Assembly (NCBI GenBank): GCA_007125875.1
Contig: SLCI01000256.1
Coordinates: 1-5,606 of the forward strand
Reading direction: 5' to 3'
DNA from: Kiritimatiellia bacterium
GTDB taxonomy: Bacteria; Verrucomicrobiota; Kiritimatiellia; SLAD01
Length of the DNA stretch: 5,606 nt
The notes below the pieces were generated by a model. It was not told the DNA's origin. It searched no databases and saw nothing but the letters and a program-made list of their open reading frames with translations. Made by a program: the position numbers and the translations under genes. Positions 1 through 4,911 of this stretch are shown one piece after another (position 1 is the first letter of the stretch; each line of letters opens with the position of its first letter).

Positions 1-169
1 AGGGGCGCGACAGCGAGTGGACATCGACCTGTTCCCCGCCGATGGTCCGGGCCAAAGCGGCCAGATCGGTCGTGGTGGTGGTAACGCGCACGCGGGCAGA
101 CGCCTCATGAGTGAACGAAATACTCATCACGAGGGCCAGCAAAGCAAATCCGATTCTTCTTATCTTCAT
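1..169 (-). CDS. Metal (zinc/manganese-type) ABC transporter substrate-binding protein, N-terminal part
   Basis: Only the first 56 residues are in the window; the gene runs off the left edge. The start is a signal peptide: basic MKIRR, a hydrophobic stretch (about residues 6-19), and a probable cleavage site after ASA near residue 27. The mature protein opens with RVRVTTTTTDLAALARTIGG and then EQVDVHSLSRP, the usual first strand and helix of periplasmic metal-binding proteins of the ZnuA/TroA class, where a loop toward the first metal-binding histidine follows. The metal ligands lie outside the window, so zinc versus manganese is not settled. ATG 169 is chosen because AGGAG (181-177) sits 7 bases upstream; an in-frame ATG at 175 is too close to that site. 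The gene follows the porin gene by 41 bases on the same strand, suggesting co-transcription. Transporter ATPase and permease genes would be expected further left. Confidence 0.85.
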   Translation of the reverse strand, partial: MKIRRIGFALLALVMSISFTHEASARVRVTTTTTDLAALARTIGGEQVDVHSLSRP

Positions 170-210
170 GTTCATACTCCTGATCTTTAAGTTGATGGTG
201 TCGGCTGTAG

Positions 211-1341
211 TTAGAAACGATGCGGCGGATGCCAACCGATGAAGTACGTGCCCTGCAGTAGCACGAAGTGTTCGGAATCATCTTCGCGATCATCCTGCGC
301 GTACTGATACTGCACACGGAAGCGCGAAAAATCGGTCGGGCGCCATTGGTAGTAAATCGAATGCGCTTCGATCTGGGCACCATCTTCCAGTTTCGAAAAC
401 AGTACATCGGTCAAGTCATAGCGATAGCCAATGCCATGAAACCGGTTGAAGTCCCAATCGGCATAGATGTAGAAGCCTTCATCGCTGCCAGCGTCAAGTC
501 CGGGCACATAATCGACATGGTTCTCGTAGGCGCTGTAGGAAGCCTTCAGAAATTCCGCGCCCACCGTTAGACCGCGATAGGTCTCGGTGCCGGTCAGGAA
601 CTTGTATTTGACGTCTAGGCCAAACGTATAGTCCATCTTCCCTCGCGCCCGTCGGTCACTGGTTAAGCCATCGTCGTCCAGCCTGTCCTCCAGCGGATCC
701 CTGCTGCCGGAAGACGTTAGATACGAAGCGCCGGCCAATATGGAGTGTTGTCCATTCGGAGTTTGATAAAAGGTCTGGATACGGCCCAGCAGGGGATATC
801 CATCAATGCGGCGCCCCACACTGTGCTCAATCTGGTTATAGGCACCTGCAATGAGCGTCAAGGTGGGATTGAAAAAGGGCGCAACAAACTCGATGTGCCC
901 GCCGTCGCCAATGAACCCGTGATCGGTTGTCAATCCTTCGATCACATAGGGCTGATCCACTTGCGGGAAGTCATGTTCATGCACCCGGTTCAGATAGCCG
1001 AACGGGATCATTTCCCGGCCAAACTGGAGTTTGAAGTTGCCCGGCAAAATGGTCGAAACCCACGCCTCCTCGAGATCGAACTCGCCATCCTCAAAGGCCA
1101 GTGTCGCAAGCATGTCAAAATAAGGATCGACCGGTGCGCCGATATTCAGTTCAAACGCCCGCATCTCAAATTCCGTCTCATTAGAGTCGCGCAAGGGCGC
1201 CTCCAGGACAATGTCGACACCTGCACCGATATTCATTGGTGTACCGGCCAATCCCATGCCTCCGGCCTGAATCACCGGTGGGGCATACAACATCGCCGCT
1301 GTGCCACAGGCCACGTACAGTAGTCTCCGAATCGCTCTCAT
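211..1341 (-). CDS. Outer-membrane beta-barrel porin-like protein associated with metal uptake
   Basis: The protein has 376 residues. It begins with a signal peptide (MRAIRRLL, hydrophobic to about residue 22, likely cleavage after VIQA at 26). The rest is a run of alternating aromatic and polar strands typical of an outer-membrane barrel, ending in phenylalanine as barrel proteins usually do. An early block, EEAWVSTILPGNFKLQFGRE (about 91-110), followed by FGYLNRVHEHDFPQVDQP (about 114-131), resembles porins of the OprO/OprP-like superfamily. An acidic stretch (about 213-236) looks like a surface loop. Histidines are notable at 121 and 123 and in the C-terminal WHPPHRF, and could touch metal; that is inference. 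AAAGGA lies 7 bases before ATG 1341. The downstream binding-protein gene suggests the pair moves a divalent metal, probably zinc, into the periplasm and then to an ABC permease. It is not a TonB-dependent receptor: no plug domain or TonB box is visible. Confidence 0.75.
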   Translation of the reverse strand: MRAIRRLLYVACGTAAMLYAPPVIQAGGMGLAGTPMNIGAGVDIVLEAPLRDSNETEFEMRAFELNIGAPVDPYFDMLATLAFEDGEFDLEEAWVSTILPGNFKLQFGREMIPFGYLNRVHEHDFPQVDQPYVIEGLTTDHGFIGDGGHIEFVAPFFNPTLTLIAGAYNQIEHSVGRRIDGYPLLGRIQTFYQTPNGQHSILAGASYLTSSGSRDPLEDRLDDDGLTSDRRARGKMDYTFGLDVKYKFLTGTETYRGLTVGAEFLKASYSAYENHVDYVPGLDAGSDEGFYIYADWDFNRFHGIGYRYDLTDVLFSKLEDGAQIEAHSIYYQWRPTDFSRFRVQYQYAQDDREDDSEHFVLLQGTYFIGWHPPHRF

Positions 1342-1397
1342 TCACGTATCCTTTCTTTTCGTTTCCATGCGGTTAGTCCAATCATTAGTCTGGACAA

Positions 1398-1444
1398 TTG
1401 ATAATCTAAAATCATGATATATATAGCAAACAAATGATTTGCAA
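1398..1444 (-). promoter_or_regulatory. Probable porin-operon promoter with Fur/Zur-like operator candidates
   Basis: Read on the minus strand, TTGCAA (1444-1439) and TATATC (1421-1416) form a moderate -35/-10 pair (4 of 6 each) with 17 bases between. The -35 overlaps a nearly symmetrical 15-base site at 1429-1443 (AACAAATGATTTGCA), whose inner 11 bases are a perfect palindrome around G1436. This matches the 7-1-7 layout of Fur-family boxes, and 11 of 15 positions agree with the actinobacterial Zur box as I remember it (TGAAAATGATTTTCA). A second candidate at 1399-1414 begins TGATAAT and ends ATCA, and resembles the hisI operator. Which of the two, if either, is bound cannot be told from sequence alone. 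Confidence 0.45.
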
Positions 1445-1603
1445 CAATATTTTTGAGTACATCTTGTATTTATTATTGTCAATCAACCAACTAATTTTGA
1501 TTTATCAAAAAAGTATGGGGCGCGTTCCGAATATTCCTGTGGAAGTCCGATTTAATCTGATGATCATTCGAGCGGCGTCGACCGCATACGATACCGACAG
1601 GCT

Positions 1604-1620
1604 CTGCGCGCGAGGCGCAG
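1604..1620 (-). other. Short GC-rich hairpin just after the 150-residue gene
   Basis: CTGCGC (1604-1609) and GCGCAG (1615-1620) can pair around a five-base loop, two bases beyond the stop codon at 1623-1625. On the minus strand no run of T follows, so this is not a convincing Rho-independent terminator. It may protect the transcript end or mean nothing. Confidence 0.3.
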
Positions 1621-1622
1621 TC

Positions 1623-2075
1623 TCAGCATTCCGTAATCTGTCTGCGAAATTCGGTGATGCAACTCAGCCAAAAATCGGTTGGCATGGCTTCATAGCGAAT
1701 CCGATCCGGGCCGAGCGTGGTGTGAAACAGTACTGAGCTCGGTTCAAGCAGGCACTCGTCAAACAGGGCGCGACGCAGATACGCTTTGTTCGCGTCGTCG
1801 GCAGCGAGGTGAGGTTCCGGCGATGACCGTGCGGCCTCTGCCGCCAAGGCGTCCAGCACCGCGCAGAGATCTGTGGCATCGAGTGTCGTGTCGAGCCGCT
1901 CAGCTATCTCGTAAAAAGGCTCGATCACCTGTTTCAGCCGTTTCACGATCCGGTCGATCTCTAACTTCTGATCCGGCACATCACGAGCGCGAAGTTTGCG
2001 CTGGACCGGCGCTGGACCCGGCATCGGCTGCGTACTGGGCATAATGTTCAATCGAGGTATGGAAAAATCGCGCAT
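1623..2075 (-). CDS. Uncharacterised 150-residue protein divergent from the hisI operon
   Basis: I do not recognise the family. The product is soluble: there is no signal peptide or membrane segment. A proline-rich, basic N-terminal tail (MPSTQPMPGPAPVQRKLRAR, residues 12-31) precedes a mostly helical region. This contains DQKLEIDRIVKRLKQVIEPF (about 35-54), a helix-like stretch with ATDLCAVLDALAAEAA, and then YLRRALFDECLLEPSSVLFH and a C-terminal FWLSCITEFRRQITEC. There are four cysteines, not in a CxxC pattern. The start is uncertain: ATG 2075 has only a weak GAAAGAA upstream, and ATG 2042 has none. ATG 2075 is preferred because it suits the promoter reading from the divergent region. Coding-like composition and the shared control region with hisI argue that it is real. 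By position it may belong to the same metal-responsive unit; that is inference only. Confidence 0.6.
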   Translation of the reverse strand: MRDFSIPRLNIMPSTQPMPGPAPVQRKLRARDVPDQKLEIDRIVKRLKQVIEPFYEIAERLDTTLDATDLCAVLDALAAEAARSSPEPHLAADDANKAYLRRALFDECLLEPSSVLFHTTLGPDRIRYEAMPTDFWLSCITEFRRQITEC

Positions 2076-2089
2076 ATTCTTTCGAAACG

Positions 2090-2143
2090 TTGACTACTGG
2101 TCGGTAAACGATATTCTAATGAGAATAATTTATCAATAGTCAA
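2090..2143. promoter_or_regulatory. Divergent promoters with a Fur-family (Zur-like) operator
   Basis: TTGACT (2090-2095), 16 bases, then TATTCT (2112-2117) form a plausible promoter for the hisI operon. On the opposite strand TTGACT (2143-2138) and TAGAAT (2118-2113) could serve the divergent gene, though the 19-base spacing is long. Between them, 2118-2130 reads AATGAGAATAATT, matching 11 of 13 bases of the corresponding part of the E. coli Fur consensus, AATGATAATCATT. It lies inside the perfect inverted repeat TATTCT-AATG-AGAATA (2112-2127). A repressor here would cover both -10 regions. The cysteine-depleted HisI and FmdB genes downstream suggest the zinc sensor Zur rather than Fur; this is inference. 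Confidence 0.55.
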
Positions 2144-2153
2144 GGAGGGCAAG

Positions 2154-2615
2154 GTGTTTGTCGAACGAAAAAGTGTGGAGCAGGTCGAAGAAGGCACGGA
2201 ATTGGCGCCTCGTTTCGATGAGAACGGGTTAATCCCGTGCATCACGGCCGATGTTGAGTCGAATGAGGTCTTGATGCATGCCTATATGAATGAGGAGGCC
2301 TTGCGTCGGACGATTGAAACGGGCGAGGCGCATTATTGGAGTCGGAGTCGGAAGAAACTTTGGCGCAAGGGCGAGTCCAGCGGGTTGGTGCAAGAAGTGC
2401 GCGAGCTCCGCATTGATGATGATCAGGATTGTGTCTGGATGCGGGTTGCCGTGGCGGGCACCGGAGCGAGCTGTCATGTGGGCTATCGCAGCTGTTTTTA
2501 TCGCGCCATTCCGGTCGGAACGGAGGGCGGCCAGCCGCTACGGTTTGTGGAGCAGGAAAAAACCTTTGATCCCAAGGCGGTGTACGGCGATGCGCCGAAC
2601 CCGACCAAGTTATGA
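2154..2615 (+). CDS. hisI: Phosphoribosyl-AMP cyclohydrolase (HisI) paralog with one altered zinc ligand
   Basis: HisI opens the adenine ring of phosphoribosyl-AMP in the third step of histidine synthesis, in the cytoplasm. This 153-residue stand-alone form (no HisE domain) keeps the family blocks: GLIPCITADVESNEVLMHAY (25-44), MNEEAL (45-50), HYWSRSRKKLWRKGESSG (60-77), and CHVGYRSCFYR (107-117). The usual DCDQD motif reads DDDQD (88-92). The acidic residues thought to bind magnesium remain (D88, D90, D92), but the first of three zinc-binding cysteines is D89. The other two, C107 and C114, are present, and an extra cysteine (C93) lies four residues on. GTG 2154 is chosen because AAGGAGG (2142-2148) sits five bases upstream. 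The gene heads an operon behind a Fur-like operator. It may be a low-zinc substitute for a standard HisI; no other his genes are nearby. Confidence 0.88.
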   Translation: MFVERKSVEQVEEGTELAPRFDENGLIPCITADVESNEVLMHAYMNEEALRRTIETGEAHYWSRSRKKLWRKGESSGLVQEVRELRIDDDQDCVWMRVAVAGTGASCHVGYRSCFYRAIPVGTEGGQPLRFVEQEKTFDPKAVYGDAPNPTKL

Positions 2616-2830
2616 GCGTGCCATGGCCCAACTCCTATGCGGCGTGGCGAAGCTGCCTGGTTGCACGCGCGGGCATTTCTCCTTCGCTTGACTACTTCAA
2701 AGAGCGACACCAAAGTTTATCCGATCCACAGCAAGCGGAGACTAAACGGTTCCGTGAGCTTTATGGGGACGATCGCTGGCAGACCATATGCACTTGGCTG
2801 GAACAGGCGATCAGAGAGGAGGGCGACTGA
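2612..2830 (+). CDS. Uncharacterised 72-residue protein coupled to hisI
   Basis: The start ATG overlaps the hisI stop (ATGA at 2612-2615) and has no clear ribosome-binding site of its own, so translation probably depends on ribosomes finishing hisI. Its stop TGA (2828-2830) shares one base with the next start. The product is small and soluble, with no signal peptide or membrane segment. It opens WPNSYAAWRSCLVARAGI, followed by charged, probably helical segments YFKERHQSLSDPQQAETKRF (28-47) and DDRWQTICTWLEQAIREEGD (53-72). Cysteines at 15 and 60 and one histidine (33) do not form a recognisable metal site. I cannot name the family. Overlaps at both ends make a functional link with HisI and the FmdB-like protein likely. 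Confidence 0.7.
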   Translation: MSVPWPNSYAAWRSCLVARAGISPSLDYFKERHQSLSDPQQAETKRFRELYGDDRWQTICTWLEQAIREEGD

Positions 2831-3120
2831 TGCCTATATACGTCTATGAAATTCTCCGCGACGGGGCGGACAGTGGGGAAACCTTTGAGTGGGTACAATC
2901 TATCAAGGATAAGCCGTTGACCGTTCATCCTGAGACCGGCGAGCCGGTTCGACGGATTATCACTGCACCCAATTTGCTTGGCTCGCACTCCGACCGCGCT
3001 GAAAAGAAAACATTATCCAACGACAACATCGAACGCCACGGCTTCACTAAATATGAGCGTTCCGCTCCGGGCCAATACGTCCGCACGGCCGGGAAAGACG
3101 GTCCGGCGACACTGGGCTAA
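2830..3120 (+). CDS. FmdB-family protein lacking all zinc-ribbon cysteines
   Basis: This 96-residue protein has the FmdB frame: MPIYVY at the start, FEWVQSIKDKPLT (19-31), then HPETGEPVRRIITAP (33-47). Normal members carry two CxxC pairs that hold zinc (typically YRCxxCG and CPxCG). Here the equivalent positions are I8, D11, H33 and T36, and the whole protein contains no cysteine. A few extra residues (about 13-16) fill the first knuckle. The tail (48-96) is polar and basic, with TLSNDNIERHGFTKYER and a RTAGKDGP segment. No signal peptide is present. ATG 2830 is preferred over an in-frame ATG at 2788: it gives the conserved N terminus and has GAGGAGGG (2816-2823) six bases upstream. It overlaps the 72-residue gene by one base (TGATG). 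FmdB proteins are poorly understood; this looks like a zinc-independent version. Confidence 0.82.
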   Translation: MPIYVYEILRDGADSGETFEWVQSIKDKPLTVHPETGEPVRRIITAPNLLGSHSDRAEKKTLSNDNIERHGFTKYERSAPGQYVRTAGKDGPATLG

Positions 3121-3147
3121 GATTCAGGCGGGCTCGATTCGCATGGT

Positions 3148-3172
3148 AGGCCTGCAGCCTCGTTTTCTTTTC
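3148..3172 (+). terminator. Possible weak terminator after the hisI operon
   Basis: AGGC (3148-3151) and GCCT (3157-3160) can pair around a five-base loop, and the pyrimidine-rich CGTTTTCTTTTC follows. The stem is only four base pairs and the T run is interrupted, so it is at best weak. It lies 28 bases after the FmdB-like stop codon, where a terminator would be expected. Confidence 0.28.
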
Positions 3173-3264
3173 AACCGTTTGCTGCCGCAAGGCAATTCGG
3201 AGCATTGGGATCAGTGGCGCCAATCAGCTGCCCCGCACATCAATTTTCACTGACTTAAGCTGTG

Positions 3265-3294
3265 TGGTTAGTGAACCAACCGATCAGTCTGTTG
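3265..3294. promoter_or_regulatory. Imperfect palindromes upstream of the efflux operon
   Basis: TGGTT-AGTG-AACCA (3265-3278) is a perfect five-base inverted repeat. It overlaps CAACCGATCAGTCTGTTG (3277-3294), an imperfect palindrome with six of seven arm positions paired. Such sites often serve TetR- or MarR-type repressors of efflux operons. No repressor gene is in the window, and I could not pick a convincing -35/-10 pair nearby. The rest of 3121-3367 shows no gene. Confidence 0.3.
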
Positions 3295-3367
3295 CGGTGA
3301 CTGCTTAGCTGCTTCTTGCTTTTATTTGCGTGCATTCTGGGGTATGCCCTTCAGGGGAATTAGATGA

Positions 3368-4786
3368 TTGGATGGATTGCGAAGTATGACGGATCAGCGG
3401 CCTCTACTATTACTATTGATGTCATTGCCCATTTTGTTGAGCGGATGCGCAACGGTCGGTCCGGACTACGCGGCACCGGACTTGGACGTACCCGATAGCT
3501 GGCAGGGTGCCACTGGTGAATCCGACGAAACATTGGCGGCGTGGTGGACGCTGTTCGATGATCCGGCTCTGAACGACTTGTTGGCCGAAGTGCGTGCGAA
3601 CAATCGACAACTGGCCATGGCGGTGGCGAACATGGAGCGCTATGCCGCGATGTATGGCGTGGTGCGTGCCGATGCTTTCCCGCAAGTAGGAGTGCAGGGT
3701 GCGGCGGCCTACGATCGCCAGACCGAGCGGGTACGTCGTCCTCCGGGTATCCCTGTGCCTGACAATCCCGCATGGTTGTATCAAGCAGGCTTCTCGATGT
3801 CTTGGGAACTGGACTTGTGGGGGCGTGTGCGCCGCAGTCGCGAGGCGGCTCGCGGTCGCTGGGAGGCGGCCGAGGAGGATGTGCGGCATACCCTGGTCCT
3901 GCTGCAGGCGCAGGCGGCGGCGGAATATATTCAGCTGCGTGCCCTGCAAACGCGTTTAGCAACGGCACAACGCAACATCGATTTACAGCGCGAAACCCTC
4001 GAGATCGTACGCGGTCGATTCGAGGCCGGATTGACGGGCGAAACCGATGTGTTTCAGGCCAAAATGAATCTGGCGGCAACGGAAGCGCAGGTTCCTTCGC
4101 TGAAGGCTAAACACGATGAGACGTTGAATGCGCTGTGCGTATTGGCGGGGCTGTGGCCGGGCGCACTGGATGCCCTGCGCGCATCCGAGCCGGTCCCTTC
4201 GGCGGACACGCTGCCACATTTGCTGCCGGCCGAGCTGGTCCGGCGGCGGCCGGACATTCGTTCCGCGGAGCGTGAACTGGCGGCGCAGACTGCGCGAATC
4301 GGAGTGGCACGTGGCGAACTGTTCCCAAAACTGGCGTTGGATGGCAGCTTCGCGTTTGCGGCGACCGATGCCGGCGATCTGATTTCGTCCGCGGCGCAGG
4401 TGTTCAGTGTCGGACCAGTGCTTTCCCTGCCGGTATTCACAGGTGGCAAGGTGCGCAGCGCGGTGCGGGCGGAAGAGGCGGCCGCCCGCGGTGCATTGGC
4501 ACGCTATGAGCAGGCCGTGTTGACCGCGTTCGGTGAATGCGAGGATGCGCTGTCGCGTTTTGCGCAGTCCGGCGCACAAGTCGTAGCGTTGCATACGGCG
4601 GTGACGGCGGCCAGCCGGACAGTCGACTTGGTGACGGAACTGTATCGCACCGGCTTGGCAGACTTTCAACGGGTACTGGATGCGCAACGGCAACTAGCCC
4701 AATACGAGGATGCCTTGGCAGAGGCCAAGGGTGGACGCGCAGCCAGCTTGGTCGCGGTATACAAAGCGTTTGGTGGTGGATGGTGA
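3368..4786 (+). CDS. Outer-membrane efflux lipoprotein, OprM/NodT type
   Basis: This is the outer-membrane channel of a tripartite efflux pump, 472 residues and normal family length. The N terminus is a lipoprotein signal: a hydrophobic run followed by the lipobox LLSGC, with acylated C27, then ATVGPDY as is common in this family. Typical signatures follow: WWTLFDDPALNDLL (59-72), SWELDLWGRVRR (145-156), RFEAGLTGETDVFQA (217-231), RRRPDIRSAER (292-302), ARGELFPKL (314-322) and GPVLSLPVFTGGK (349-361). The two outer-membrane-efflux repeats with their long helices are visible. The start is open. TTG 3368 has AGGGGA (3353-3358) nine bases upstream, whereas ATG 3386 gives a shorter signal peptide (MTDQRP then leucines) but a poor ribosome site. 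The adaptor gene follows after 125 bases. The transported substrate cannot be read from this sequence. Confidence 0.9.
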   Translation: MDGLRSMTDQRPLLLLLMSLPILLSGCATVGPDYAAPDLDVPDSWQGATGESDETLAAWWTLFDDPALNDLLAEVRANNRQLAMAVANMERYAAMYGVVRADAFPQVGVQGAAAYDRQTERVRRPPGIPVPDNPAWLYQAGFSMSWELDLWGRVRRSREAARGRWEAAEEDVRHTLVLLQAQAAAEYIQLRALQTRLATAQRNIDLQRETLEIVRGRFEAGLTGETDVFQAKMNLAATEAQVPSLKAKHDETLNALCVLAGLWPGALDALRASEPVPSADTLPHLLPAELVRRRPDIRSAERELAAQTARIGVARGELFPKLALDGSFAFAATDAGDLISSAAQVFSVGPVLSLPVFTGGKVRSAVRAEEAAARGALARYEQAVLTAFGECEDALSRFAQSGAQVVALHTAVTAASRTVDLVTELYRTGLADFQRVLDAQRQLAQYEDALAEAKGGRAASLVAVYKAFGGGW

Positions 4787-4796
4787 GAGAGGGCCA

Positions 4797-4871
4797 CCGC
4801 CTAACGGCGGCAGCTACGAAGAGGGAGTCCGTAGCCGCGTCCTGCCTGCCCGTCTGCGGAGGGTTAGGACG
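4797..4871 (+). other. Cluster of inverted repeats in the efflux operon spacer
   Basis: The spacer between channel and adaptor genes can fold into consecutive hairpins. They are CCGCC-TAAC-GGCGG (4797-4810), GCTACG with CGTAGC (4813-4818 and 4830-4835, extendable past one mismatch), and CGTCCT with AGGACG (4838-4843 and 4866-4871). No T run follows any of them, so they do not look like a terminator. They could stabilise the upstream message, set relative expression, or be a copy of a dispersed intergenic repeat. Confidence 0.5.
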
Positions 4872-4911
4872 TCGCTGTCAGTGAAGAATTGGATGCGAAG
4901 GAAGCAATGAC

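Larger units (their letters stand above)
1342..1622. other. AT-rich intergenic region upstream of the porin operon
   Basis: This 281-base gap separates the unknown 150-residue gene from the porin gene, both on the minus strand. I see no gene in it. From about 1380 to 1515 it is far more AT-rich than its surroundings and holds several inverted repeats. These are GTCCA/TGGAC (1376-1380 with 1391-1395), CAAATGATTTG (1431-1441), and TTTTGAT/ATCAAAA (1495-1501 with 1504-1510). The first falls in the probable porin leader, the second in the probable promoter. The third is unassigned. The right end (1516-1622) returns to ordinary GC content. Confidence 0.6.

Noticed and set aside
745..1323. Long plus-strand open frame opposite the porin gene
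   Set aside because: It lies wholly antisense to the porin gene, has no plausible ribosome site, and its product shows no domain pattern, whereas the minus-strand product has a signal peptide and barrel strands.
1495..1510. TTTTGAT-TT-ATCAAAA as a regulatory site
   Set aside because: It is a neat inverted repeat, but it lies far upstream of the porin promoter in AT-rich DNA where such repeats arise easily, and nothing links it to a gene.
1604..1620. Hairpin as a Rho-independent terminator of the 150-residue gene
   Set aside because: The stem is only six base pairs and no T run follows it on the minus strand.
2788..2829. Upstream ATG extending the FmdB-like protein by 14 residues
   Set aside because: The extension lies inside the 72-residue gene and is not FmdB-like. 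ATG 2830 has the better ribosome site and yields the conserved MPIY start.
3983..4693. 236-residue minus-strand open frame within the efflux channel gene
   Set aside because: It is antisense to a clearly recognised OprM-type gene. Its composition is rich in arginine, glutamine and histidine, as expected from the reverse frame of GC-rich coding DNA.
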